Below, piece after piece: positions 37,562-45,309 of a stretch of 64,000 bases of DNA. The notes under the pieces were generated by a model. That model saw only the letters and a list, made by a program, of their open reading frames with translations. It ran no database searches and was not told the origin of the DNA. The DNA comes from Methanolobus halotolerans (GTDB lineage Archaea; Halobacteriota; Methanosarcinia; Methanosarcinales; Methanosarcinaceae), in assembly GCF_004745425.1 (NCBI RefSeq), contig NZ_PGGK01000002.1, forward strand, positions 186,001-250,000, in the 5' to 3' direction. The first letter of the stretch is position 1; each line of letters opens with the position of its first letter. Made by a program: the position numbers and the translations under genes.

Positions 37562-38473
37562 TTAAGACTTCTGCCGGGCCTCTATGGCTTTTTTAAGAGT
37601 TTGCACGAGAGGTTCTTTTTCGGCCGGTCCGAGGAACCTGGCACCATTCCTGTCATTGGTCGTTTGTCCGTCAGGCCTCATGTATACATATTGTCCGTTC
37701 TCGATATCCACAATGACGAAGGAATCAGGCACATAACCGGCTCCAAGCCAAACTGCAAGCTCGGCGCCTCTTCTTGTATCGATATACAGGACACGGGCTT
37801 GGCCCTGGTATTCGGTTGCGATCTCTTCCATGATAGGCTTCTGGGCAACACAGGCAGAACAGCTTTCAGAACCCACTTCCACAAGCACGGGTCCGGTTAC
37901 CAAGGTCTGATTTATCTCCTCAAAACTGGTGACCTCCACCATTTCAGCTGGACTGGTTTCTTCCTCTTCGAAAAGATCAACTTCTCCCTGCCGGACTTCG
38001 ATAGCCTGGTCAAGAGTTGCCGTAAGAGTCTCTTTCCGAGTCAGTCCGACAAACCTGGCACCATTCCTGTCGGTGGTATTTTGCCCATCGTCCCCCATGT
38101 ATATATATTGACCATCCCTCATATCCACAATGACAAAGGAATCAGGCACATAGCCGACTCCAAATCGCATAGCTAAAGAACGGGCATTCCTTGTATCGAC
38201 ATACATGACACTGGCTTGGTCCTGGTACTCAGATGCAATTTCCTCCATTACAGCTTTCTGAGCAACGCAGGCAGAACAGCTTGCAGAACCTAATTCTACA
38301 AGCACAGGGCCACTTGCAAGTGCTTGATCGATCTGCTCAGGACTGCTGACTTCGATCAGACCTGCATATTCCTGAGTTGATGTATCAGCATCCGAACCGT
38401 TAATATCGACACAACCACTGAACAGGATTATCAGGATTACAAGAGATATTAATTGCAGGGTCATTCTGTTCAT
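37562..38473 (-). CDS. Exported lipoprotein with two tandem thioredoxin domains
   Basis: 303 residues. A signal peptide with lipobox LFSGC is followed by two thioredoxin-like domains (about 38-160 and 178-300) that are close duplicates: both contain SCSACVAQK (Cys-x2-Cys) and GYVPDSFVIVD, and both end with the DRNGARF segment. The active-site pair is CSAC instead of the usual CGPC. It is translated just before ccdA, and together they form a thiol-disulfide relay at the outer membrane face. The internal duplication is recent enough to be obvious. Confidence 0.88.
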   Translation of the reverse strand: MNRMTLQLISLVILIILFSGCVDINGSDADTSTQEYAGLIEVSSPEQIDQALASGPVLVELGSASCSACVAQKAVMEEIASEYQDQASVMYVDTRNARSLAMRFGVGYVPDSFVIVDMRDGQYIYMGDDGQNTTDRNGARFVGLTRKETLTATLDQAIEVRQGEVDLFEEEETSPAEMVEVTSFEEINQTLVTGPVLVEVGSESCSACVAQKPIMEEIATEYQGQARVLYIDTRRGAELAVWLGAGYVPDSFVIVDIENGQYVYMRPDGQTTNDRNGARFLGPAEKEPLVQTLKKAIEARQKS

Positions 38474-38576
38474 ATTATTACCATTATTTTCTTAGGTATT
38501 ATAGCTTCTTTTTACAAATATTTTTGCATGAATGTGGCTAAACCCCACAAAACCCAATGTCAAAAAAACAATCTTT

Positions 38577-39260
38577 TCAGTAACAAGGTAATACCTTCCA
38601 TTTTAAAAGAATGCCTTCTTCCATACCTTCTGCTTCGAACAGATCGAGTCTCATTATTTCCTTTTCCGTAAAACCCTCACCATCCACAAAAGTAGGAGAC
38701 GTATTTCCACCGATTATCAGGTTTCCAATAAAGGTATACACTTCATCAACAAGACCGTTTGACAACATTCCCCAGTTGAGGGTAGCTCCTCCTTCAACCA
38801 TCAATCTGTTAATACCTGTTTTCCGGAGTTCTTCCATGGCTGCTGCAAGGTCCACTTTGTCCTCACCTGCAATGATTATTGTTGCAACATCCTCAAGCTG
38901 CCTGAGCTTTTCTGAAGATGCGGATCCGGAAACGATAACTATACGCCTGCCTTCCCCCTTTTTAAAGATATCAGCATCCAAAGGGATCTTTGCATTACTG
39001 TCGACTACAACTCTTACAGGGTTTTCCTCAAGTCCTGCCTGTTTACGCTCGATCTGCCTCTTTTCAGATTTTACCGTCAGGCTGGGGTCATCGGCAATTA
39101 CAGTCCCGATGCCTACCATAACAGCATCCGAACCTGCCCGGAGCGCATCCACCCTGTCAAAGTCAAAACTTCCGGATATCTTTACCTGTTTTCTTTCTTT
39201 TGTGGATATCTTTCCGTCTGCCGACATTGCAGAATTGATGAATACAAAAGGCCTTTCCAT
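38577..39260 (-). CDS. 2,5-Diamino-6-(ribosylamino)pyrimidinone 5'-phosphate reductase (archaeal riboflavin pathway)
   Basis: About 227 residues from the ATG at 39260 (GGAG nine bases upstream), the RibD reductase-domain family: VFINSAMSADGKISTKERK, RAGSDAVMVGIGTVIADDPSL, RVVVDSNAKIP and LMVEGGATLNWGML. In archaea the stand-alone reductase (ArfC) acts in riboflavin and F420 precursor synthesis, reducing the ribosyl side chain with NADPH before deamination. It is followed by a short gap to the Trx gene. Confidence 0.92.
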   Translation of the reverse strand: MERPFVFINSAMSADGKISTKERKQVKISGSFDFDRVDALRAGSDAVMVGIGTVIADDPSLTVKSEKRQIERKQAGLEENPVRVVVDSNAKIPLDADIFKKGEGRRIVIVSGSASSEKLRQLEDVATIIIAGEDKVDLAAAMEELRKTGINRLMVEGGATLNWGMLSNGLVDEVYTFIGNLIIGGNTSPTFVDGEGFTEKEIMRLDLFEAEGMEEGILLKWKVLPCY

Positions 39261-39316
39261 AATAACTACTCCAGGTCGGGAAAAAAGAAATATGAACCTC
39301 CACAAAGGTTCAGTGA

Positions 39317-40177
39317 TCAGCTGCCGTTGACGATTGCTTTTAACAGATTGCGGTCCTTTAACAGACCAAGGAACCGCTGGTTCGCATTTACGACAGGGAT
39401 CTGGTCTATGTGGTTACGCTTCATCTTAAGCGCACATTCACTTACACCTGATATGTAAGCGGCTTTTACCAGATCGCTTACCATTATATCCCTTGCCGGA
39501 ACCTCAGGCACTTTGACCCTTGAAACACTGTAATAAATGCTCATGGTATCCCTCATGGACTCCCATGTCCACTCATCATCATCAGCACCGTTGGACATGT
39601 CAGCCACTTCTACGGAGTCTTCGATGACACTTGCACTGATGATATCACGGTCAGTGATTATACCAACTACCTCAAGATCACTATCTATCACTGGAACAGC
39701 TTTGGACCTTGCAAGCTCCATGATCCTTGCCACAACGTTCAGAGGAGTATTTGTCCATACCGGTACGGACATCGGATTCATGTACTGACCCACATGGTCC
39801 GGGATGTTCATCTCTGCAAGGACTGCTACGATATCCGCCACGGAAATGATCCCCCGGAGTTTACCATCTTCGACAACAGGTAATCTCCTGATACCATTTT
39901 CAAGAAGCATCTTAGCTGCGATCGTTATATCTACATCCGGATCGATCGTCAGCGGGTTACGTGTCATTAACAAAGCCAACTGTTCCTCTTCGGGACTTTT
40001 TAGCAGATTTGCCCTGCTGACAATCCCAACAACTTTTCCGTCTTTTAGGACAGGCACACCGGAAACCCTCTTTTCCTTGAGTATTGAGTGGACCTCATCC
40101 CTTGAACCAGGCAATGTTGCATAAGCAACATCCGTCCTCATTATATCCATTACTTTAACATTCTTTGGCATCTTCAA
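39317..40177 (-). CDS. Four-CBS-domain protein
   Basis: 286 residues made of four CBS motifs: VMDIMRTDVAY..., LLMTRNPLTIDPDVD..., YMNPMSVPVWTN... and DIMVSDLVKAAYI.... CBS pairs bind adenine nucleotides and usually regulate a partner. A 45-residue acidic insertion (SNGADDDEWTWESMRDTMSI) separates the last two repeats. No effector domain is fused. It lies nine bases after the UspA gene, so it probably acts in the same stress or energy-sensing process. Confidence 0.9.
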   Translation of the reverse strand: MKMPKNVKVMDIMRTDVAYATLPGSRDEVHSILKEKRVSGVPVLKDGKVVGIVSRANLLKSPEEEQLALLMTRNPLTIDPDVDITIAAKMLLENGIRRLPVVEDGKLRGIISVADIVAVLAEMNIPDHVGQYMNPMSVPVWTNTPLNVVARIMELARSKAVPVIDSDLEVVGIITDRDIISASVIEDSVEVADMSNGADDDEWTWESMRDTMSIYYSVSRVKVPEVPARDIMVSDLVKAAYISGVSECALKMKRNHIDQIPVVNANQRFLGLLKDRNLLKAIVNGS

Positions 40178-40186
40178 CCTCCATTA

Positions 40187-40642
40187 CTATTGATCGGAGG
40201 ATTTACCACGTACAACAAGTACGGGTACCTTGGAGTTTCTGATGACGTTCTCAGCGACACTACCAAGTAAAAAGTGGTCGAGCCCTCTCTTTCCAAGAGT
40301 TCCCATGACAATCAGATCCATTCCCTGCTCCTCTGCAAACTGAACAATTTCAGGACCGGGATGCCCTTCAAGGACAACTGATTCAAACAGGATAGATTGT
40401 TTTTCTGCCATCTCTCCTACGGATCTGGTTGTGTCCTTAGCTTCCTGTTCCAGAAGCTCATACATCATTTCCCACCCCGCATCCATTGGTATTGAAGCAA
40501 AAGCAGCAGTATCAACAACATATCCTGCATACAATTTAGCCCCACATGCCCTTGCAAGCTCCAGTGCATGCCGGACTGCCTTTTTGTTTTGCTCGGATCC
40601 ATCTGTTGCAATAAAAATTTTCTTGTAGAGATCGCTCTTCAT
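40187..40642 (-). CDS. Universal stress protein (UspA family), ATP-binding type
   Basis: 151 residues. IFIATDGSEQNKKAVRHALELA at the start and VMGTLGKRGLDHFLLGSVAENVI at the end contain the G-x2-G-x9-G-S nucleotide motif of ATP-binding Usp proteins. Upstream of the CBS-domain gene on the same strand, with a gap of nine bases. Confidence 0.93.
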   Translation of the reverse strand: MKSDLYKKIFIATDGSEQNKKAVRHALELARACGAKLYAGYVVDTAAFASIPMDAGWEMMYELLEQEAKDTTRSVGEMAEKQSILFESVVLEGHPGPEIVQFAEEQGMDLIVMGTLGKRGLDHFLLGSVAENVIRNSKVPVLVVRGKSSDQ

Positions 40643-40681
40643 AATCCCTCACCTATGTGATAATATGTGATCATACGTACA

Positions 40682-41785
40682 TTAAATTATTACAGATAGT
40701 ATATCGTCAGGTCTCCCTCTTCTAACAATGCTGTTGATAGGGTTCTTTATTCCTGCGAGATTACTCGAATTCCCGTTAAGGATCATCACTTTAGCTTTGT
40801 TCCTTTCAATAATAGGACCTGCATTTTCCAGCCCTAATACTGGTGCTCCCATAAGCGTACACATAATAAATACTTGTCTGTCCTCCAGCCCAAAAACCTT
40901 TGACAGTAGTTCCATTTCAGAGAACATGTTAACTGAGTTGAGCATCACATTATCAGTCCCCACAGCGACATCAATCCCGGCCTTTAGCATGTCCCTCACA
41001 GGTGCCATACCAACCCCTGTAATGAAGTTGGAACGGGGGCAGATGACGACCGGTATGCCCTCATCAGCTACTTTCTTCAGATCGGCATTATCTGCCTGTG
41101 TCAGATGTATCAGAATATCAGGACTCAGCGAAAGTGCTTTTTCGACGTCGCTCCTGCTATTTTCCCCGGCATGGATAGCAAAGGTCTTGCGTTTTCTCTT
41201 TGCAACATCCCTTATATTTTCAAGGACTTGGATATCCATATCATTAGCTCCGCTCATACCAAGGCCATCCGCATCTGTGAGGATATTTTCAACTTCGATA
41301 CGCAGTTCATCATCACTTGCATGGATGCTCTTCGGCCTTCCAAACATCCTGCACTCTATATCATAAACCCGAAGAGCTTCATGGAGTGCAAGTATTCCGG
41401 TCAAGCCACCTTCCCTGAAGTCAGAGAATGCACATGTCCCCGTCTGTATCATATCCATGACAGAATGTTTCATAGATTCCACTAGTTCAGAATATGGGGT
41501 CCTTTCCAATACCCTGTGTTTAAGCCCGTGAGGAGGCTGCACCAATGAACTAAGGTCCCTTTCTACATAACTGTCCACACACTTCCCAAGGATCGGATCT
41601 TTAATTACAGAGTCGCCTATATGAGTATGCGCATTCACAAAACATGGTGCTATGATATTGCCAGAACTTGTCTTCTCCTCTGCAACCTCAGTGATGATAC
41701 CGTTCTTTATGACTATGTATCCTTCGATAACTTCCAGTTCCGGGCCGTAAAGGATTGTTCCGTGGAGGGTCTTTTCACTAACCAT
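40682..41785 (-). CDS. Amidohydrolase of the cytosine deaminase/chlorohydrolase family
   Basis: About 367 residues from the ATG at 41785 (GAGG 10 bases upstream); a GTG at 41806 is an alternative start. Metal ligands are visible in APCFVNAHTHIGD (H-x-H), FAIHAGEN (His), HLTQAD (His) and AVGTDNVMLN (Asp). The family deaminates nucleosides, bases or S-adenosylhomocysteine-like compounds; the substrate cannot be fixed from sequence. It is divergent from the RNA candidate at 41885. Confidence 0.87.
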   Translation of the reverse strand: MVSEKTLHGTILYGPELEVIEGYIVIKNGIITEVAEEKTSSGNIIAPCFVNAHTHIGDSVIKDPILGKCVDSYVERDLSSLVQPPHGLKHRVLERTPYSELVESMKHSVMDMIQTGTCAFSDFREGGLTGILALHEALRVYDIECRMFGRPKSIHASDDELRIEVENILTDADGLGMSGANDMDIQVLENIRDVAKRKRKTFAIHAGENSRSDVEKALSLSPDILIHLTQADNADLKKVADEGIPVVICPRSNFITGVGMAPVRDMLKAGIDVAVGTDNVMLNSVNMFSEMELLSKVFGLEDRQVFIMCTLMGAPVLGLENAGPIIERNKAKVMILNGNSSNLAGIKNPINSIVRRGRPDDILSVII

Positions 41786-41854
41786 AGAATCTATACCTCT
41801 ACTCACACCACTAGTATTAATCTTTATACATCTTCTTACAGTAGCAGCGATAAG

Positions 41855-41862
41855 TATATAAG
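41855..41862 (+). promoter_or_regulatory. TATA box for the 41885-42060 transcript
   Basis: TATATAAG with a purine-rich BRE-like CGATAAG just upstream. On the plus strand it predicts a transcription start at about 41885. No plus-strand protein gene begins within the next 230 bases. Read on the minus strand, the same AT-rich block could also serve the divergent amidohydrolase gene. Confidence 0.5.
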
Positions 41863-41884
41863 CAAGATTCCACTTTAATCAAGT

Positions 41885-42060
41885 GCGTATTATTAGGTCC
41901 TTGCATGAGAAAATGGTAAAACCTATCTGTGATTGTACAGACAACCTCAATGCGCTACATCAGGATAATGCGATAAAAGCCTGTCACGAGGGAAACCGGG
42001 AAGGACAGCGGGAACCCCATAGGATGAACTCCCGGAGTTAGTGCGTCAGGCGACAGTATT
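41885..42060 (+). ncRNA. Candidate structured RNA of unknown function
   Basis: A GC-rich island in an otherwise AT-rich intergenic space, preceded by a good TATA box and followed by T-rich sequence (42065-42090). It has several strong pairings: GTCCTT (41897) with AAGGAC (42001), CCGGGA with TCCCGG, GCCTG (41979) with CAGGC (42047), and the hairpin AACTC-CCG-GAGTT. The stretch GGGAAGG ... GGATGA ... GTCAGGCGAC recalls the 3' half of cobalamin riboswitches, but the 5' half fits poorly, and the next gene (DUF167) has no known link to B12. An H/ACA-type guide RNA is another possibility, since ACA follows the GCCTG/CAGGC stem. Confidence 0.45.
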
Positions 42061-42114
42061 ATCTCACTTATTCTTCATATCGATTTTTAGAAATATAAAA
42101 CCCTGAGCATTGAT

Positions 42115-42441
42115 ATGCCCTTTGAGGATGCACTAAAAAAGACTGAAGATGGCATCATAATAGATATAGATGTCACACCCGGTTCTAAGAAAACATGTAT
42201 TCCCAGCGGATATAATCCATGGAGAAAAAGAATAGAGGTCAGGCTCTCGGAAAACGCTTTCAAGGGCAAGGCTAATGAACAGCTCATAGAGGTTTTTGCG
42301 TTTTTTTTCGGCCTGACTGCTTCAGAGGTCTGTATCATCAATGGCCGGAAAAGTACCAAAAAGTCAGTACTCCTGAAAGGCCTTGACCACGCGAAGGTTG
42401 TTTCCATTATAAAGGATGAACTGGACCTGCCGGAATGTTGA
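42115..42441 (+). CDS. DUF167 (YggU/UPF0235) family protein
   Basis: 108 residues. The family core is VTPGSKKTCIPSGYNPWRKR then IEVRLSENAFKGKANEQLIEVFAFFF. The function is unknown despite wide conservation. A TATA-like AAATATAAAA lies 15-24 bases before the ATG, so the message may have a very short leader. Confidence 0.88.
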   Translation: MPFEDALKKTEDGIIIDIDVTPGSKKTCIPSGYNPWRKRIEVRLSENAFKGKANEQLIEVFAFFFGLTASEVCIINGRKSTKKSVLLKGLDHAKVVSIIKDELDLPEC

Positions 42442-42514
42442 TCTTTTAATGAATAATTTTGATTCCGGTCTAAAAATAGTAATTAGAGAATACTTTCACT
42501 CTGCTCGGAGTCCC

Positions 42515-42550
42515 TTAATATAAGCGAGAAACCATTTGTAGACTGAGGTG
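42515..42550 (+). promoter_or_regulatory. Promoter and ribosome site of the 26-codon gene
   Basis: TTAATATAAG (42515-42524) is a good archaeal TATA box, and GAGGTG (42545-42550) stands six bases before the ATG at 42557. The predicted leader is short, about 10-20 bases. Confidence 0.55.
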
Positions 42551-42556
42551 AAACAG

Positions 42557-42637
42557 ATGGATGAATATTTTGAAAGTCTGGCAGCAAGAGCTGCTTATTA
42601 TGAACAGTTCGAAGAATTCGTTCGCTATTACAAGTGA
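42557..42637 (+). CDS. 26-residue small protein
   Basis: An ATG with a six-base-spaced GAGGTG starts a 26-codon frame (beginning MDEYFESLAARAAYYEQ and ending in RYYK) with its own TATA box. The peptide is rich in Tyr, Phe, Glu and Ala and would form one amphipathic helix; it has no membrane segment or cysteine. It is too short for ordinary gene callers. Small proteins of 20-60 residues are known in Methanosarcina mazei (for example sP26 and sP36, acting on nitrogen-metabolism proteins); whether this is a homologue cannot be told from sequence alone. A stable hairpin follows after 14 bases. Confidence 0.65.
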   Translation: MDEYFESLAARAAYYEQFEEFVRYYK

Positions 42638-42651
42638 TGGTATGCCGACCT

Positions 42652-42740
42652 CTGCCGTGAACTCCTCCTAATCCCGAAGCATTATGCTTTCATCGCGGCA
42701 GGGTCTATTACTTTCACTTGTTTTCCAGTTACTTATTTCC
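42652..42740 (+). ncRNA. Hairpin with exposed anti-Shine-Dalgarno loop after the small gene
   Basis: CTGCCGTGA (42652-42660) pairs over nine positions (one G-U) with TCGCGGCAG (42693-42701). An inner stem AAGCA/TGCTT (42677-42689) leaves ACTCCTCCTAATCCC (42661-42675) single-stranded. CTCCTCC is complementary to the GGAGG of ribosome sites. T-rich stretches follow (42705-42765). It could be a terminator of the small gene, an independent small RNA, or the regulatory half of a dual-function RNA. The rest of the gap to 42855 shows nothing else. Confidence 0.45.
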
Positions 42741-42854
42741 TGCTTACCTGTTGAATTTTTACAAATTCCAGTGGTCAGCTTTTAATGTATTGCTTCTAAT
42801 TGTTCAAGAAGGTCATCAGTACCTATTACGATATCAAGGGACAGTAGAGAATTT

Positions 42855-43313
42855 ATGTTCAGGAGCATAAGAGATCACCGATTTTTGAAAGCGCCACTTC
42901 ATGTTTATCAGAACAGACTTGAGAATATTGAAGATATTATCGATGAACTGCTTCAGCTTACAGAAGAAGGAACGATTATCATAGTAGAGGGCAAAAGAGA
43001 TGTCAGAGCACTTAATAAGCTGGGCATCGATGGCCACTTTGAGATGGCAACACATCATTCACTCTCAAATTTCTGTGAGAACATTGTAAACACCGGCAAG
43101 AATATAGTAATCCTGACAGACTGGGACAGGCGCGGAAACATACTTATGTCAGATCTTACAAAACATTTTCAATCCTTTGGTACAAACCCCGATGTAAGGA
43201 TAAGAGAACGTTTGAGATCCATTGTCCAAAAAGAAATAAAAGATGTGGAAAGCCTGCCTACTTATGTCCTGAAACTAAGGCATATAACAGGGTCGTCCAC
43301 ATTTTTAGATTAA
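42855..43313 (+). CDS. Toprim-domain protein (archaeal small primase-like, UPF0292)
   Basis: A 152-residue stand-alone Toprim fold. TIIIVEGKRDVRALNKLG holds the catalytic Glu and IVILTDWDRRGNIL the DxD metal motif, as in DnaG and topoisomerases. In archaea this family is of unknown function in RNA or DNA metabolism. No zinc finger or helicase-binding part is fused. Confidence 0.85.
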   Translation: MFRSIRDHRFLKAPLHVYQNRLENIEDIIDELLQLTEEGTIIIVEGKRDVRALNKLGIDGHFEMATHHSLSNFCENIVNTGKNIVILTDWDRRGNILMSDLTKHFQSFGTNPDVRIRERLRSIVQKEIKDVESLPTYVLKLRHITGSSTFLD

Positions 43314-43341
43314 TTAAGAATGTACATTAATAACTGACTGG

Positions 43342-43722
43342 TCAAAAAGTGTCGTTATGATGCTGCGGTTCCCACGTCCTTTCAAACTCAGGATAGAGTT
43401 CTGACTTGTCCATCAGTTCAGTATATACATCGTGCCTGGGGCTGACTATAACCACGTGAGCAGGCGGATGTATTTTTCTCAGTTTACTTATTGCCGCACC
43501 TGCGTTATTGTCAAGTTCAACAAGAGCGGCTGAATTGCACTTTGCCCTGAGCGGAACGCCGGCAACGCTTACCAGCAGATTGTCCGCGAAGTTTGGTTCA
43601 ATGCGTTTTGGCTTGGAGGCGAACCTCATGTGCCCATAGTGTTCAAGGTCATGTAATGCAACATTCACTTTGTCCGGATTATCGCCCCGGATCACGGCAA
43701 AAGACTTTATTTCAATCCCCAT
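43342..43722 (-). CDS. Conserved methanogen protein, probably DUF356
   Basis: 126 residues without a known motif. The pattern (SFAVIRGDNPDKVNVALHDL then HYGHMRF at the start; HPPAHVVIVSPRHD near the C-terminus) resembles the DUF356 family restricted to methanogens. It is probably cytoplasmic and has no membrane segment. No ribosome site is evident. Confidence 0.65.
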   Translation of the reverse strand: MGIEIKSFAVIRGDNPDKVNVALHDLEHYGHMRFASKPKRIEPNFADNLLVSVAGVPLRAKCNSAALVELDNNAGAAISKLRKIHPPAHVVIVSPRHDVYTELMDKSELYPEFERTWEPQHHNDTF

Positions 43723-43885
43723 TTTGATTTTATCCCCCTGTTGTTTTTACGCTAGTCTATTTCAATCCTCTTTCCATACCTCTCCACAGTAGCATAGAAT
43801 GCTAGCTTAAATAATATTAAAACCTTGCGATATAATAAGCTTTTCTATATCAACAAGGAAAAAAATAATAAGAGAGATATTTATA

Positions 43886-44701
43886 TCAGTTACCAAGTTC
43901 CTTTGAGCGATTGGAAGCAGCGATGACAGCATTCATGAAAGCAGCCCTAACTCCGCTTTCTTCAAGTACATGCACGCCCCTTATCGTCGTTCCTCCGGGC
44001 GAGGTAACCATGTCCTTTAGCTGGCCGGGATGCATCTCCGTCTCAAGTACCATCTTTGCGGCACCCATTACCGTCTGTGCTGCAAGTACTATTGCACTGC
44101 TCCTGTCAAGACCTTCAAAAACCCCACCATCTGCCATAGCCTCGATCACTGGGAAGATAAAGGCAGGTCCGCTTCCCGAAAGCCCGGTGACTGCATCCAT
44201 AAGGTGCTCAGGTACTATCAGGGAGCTACCCACTGACCCGAATATAGCCAGAACAGCATCAGCATCCTCCACGGTTGCATTCTTACCAGGCGAGATTGCA
44301 GAAGCTGCTTCTGCAACTGTCGCAGCTATGTTCGGCATGACACGCACTACACGTGTACCTGGTTTGAGTTCGTTCTCAATTGCATCCAGCTGGACTCCTG
44401 CTGCAATGGATATAAGAAGTTTATCTGTAGTTACCTCTTCCCTTATATGGGAAAGAACCGATTTCAATATCTGCGGCTTCACAGCAAGGACAATTATATC
44501 GGTATCCCTGACCACATCCATGTTATCTGTTGATATGTTGATCCCAAACTCATCATGTAACTCGTTCAGATATGACTCGAAAACATCACTTGCATATATC
44601 TCGGATCCCGGGATCATTTCCGTGTCACATATCCCTTTTATCAACGAACTTCCCATCTTCCCTGTTCCAATAAAGCCAAGTTTCTTTCCATTCAAAACCA
44701 T
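43886..44701 (-). CDS. proC: Pyrroline-5-carboxylate reductase
   Basis: About 271 residues, NAD(P)H-dependent last step of proline synthesis. The Rossmann motif LGFIGTGKMGSSLIKGI is at the N-terminus, ILAVKPQILKSVL follows, and the family signature VTGLSGSGPAFIFPVIEAMA and SPGGTTIRGVHVLEE close the protein. A start at the GTG nine bases upstream (44710) is possible. Confidence 0.95.
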   Translation of the reverse strand: MVLNGKKLGFIGTGKMGSSLIKGICDTEMIPGSEIYASDVFESYLNELHDEFGINISTDNMDVVRDTDIIVLAVKPQILKSVLSHIREEVTTDKLLISIAAGVQLDAIENELKPGTRVVRVMPNIAATVAEAASAISPGKNATVEDADAVLAIFGSVGSSLIVPEHLMDAVTGLSGSGPAFIFPVIEAMADGGVFEGLDRSSAIVLAAQTVMGAAKMVLETEMHPGQLKDMVTSPGGTTIRGVHVLEESGVRAAFMNAVIAASNRSKELGN

Positions 44702-44745
44702 AATAACCACTTGATCCTGTCAAAAAATACAAAATAGAAAGGAAA

Positions 44746-45228
44746 TCACTTCCTTTTGATCGTTACTATATCTCCGAGTGTAGTACCTTTATTCAGGCGT
44801 TCTCCACTCCAGTCATCTTCACGGCTTCTCTCCGTAAGCTTGATATCCAGTTCTCGCTCCAGCTTTTTGCGAACTTCCTCTTCAGGCACAATGTCCCCAC
44901 GTTCAAGTTTTTTTATCAAAGAGGACTTTTCCTTGACTTTGTAGGCAAGTTCATCATGCGTCAGTTGTTTTTTCTCCCTGGCTTCCTTGATGACAGAATC
45001 ATAATCATCAACGAGCTCATCGCTGAAAGCTTCAAAACCTTTAGATCTTGATTTTTTCCTACTCTGAGCAACGGGTGCCACTGGTGCCATTTTTCTGGAT
45101 ACAGGCGTACGTTTTTCCAGGTTTTTGCCGTATTGGGAACACCTTCCACAAACTGTGAGTTCACTACCGTCTATACTTACTTTAAAAGAAGGCCCCTTGA
45201 TATCAGTGCCACATATTTCACATTGCAT
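44746..45228 (-). CDS. MBF1-like zinc-ribbon/HTH transcription factor
   Basis: About 160 residues. An N-terminal zinc ribbon (CEICG ... CGRC), a basic middle stretch ([12 protein letters not shown]) and a C-terminal Cro/C1 helix-turn-helix ([29 protein letters not shown]) give the layout of archaeal multiprotein bridging factor 1. The ATG at 45228 is chosen over TTG at 45237. It is divergent from the proteasome-activating nucleotidase gene, with only 80 bases between. Confidence 0.92.
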   Translation of the reverse strand: MQCEICGTDIKGPSFKVSIDGSELTVCGRCSQYGKNLEKRTPVSRKMAPVAPVAQSRKKSRSKGFEAFSDELVDDYDSVIKEAREKKQLTHDELAYKVKEKSSLIKKLERGDIVPEEEVRKKLERELDIKLTERSREDDWSGERLNKGTTLGDIVTIKRK

Positions 45229-45309
45229 AGATCTCAACTCATAAAAGCCAAATCTTGTCTTTACGAAAGGGCTATATACCCTTCGGGCTTAAATAATGTT
45301 CGGAGGCAC

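Noticed and set aside
41930-41985. ATCAGGATAATGCG as a thiamine-pyrophosphate riboswitch core
   Set aside because: It resembles the 3' TPP motif over a few bases, but the CTGAGA part and the closing stems are absent and no thiamine gene follows.
43700-43775. Two TATTTCAATCC stretches about 50 bases apart resembling the end of a CRISPR repeat
   Set aside because: Only two short matches, one of them inside the start of the DUF356-like gene. There is no full repeat, no regular spacing and no cas gene.
43911-44714. 267-codon plus-strand frame opposite proC
   Set aside because: The proC frame has full family motifs. The antisense frame is serine/threonine-rich low-complexity sequence without motifs, as expected for a shadow.
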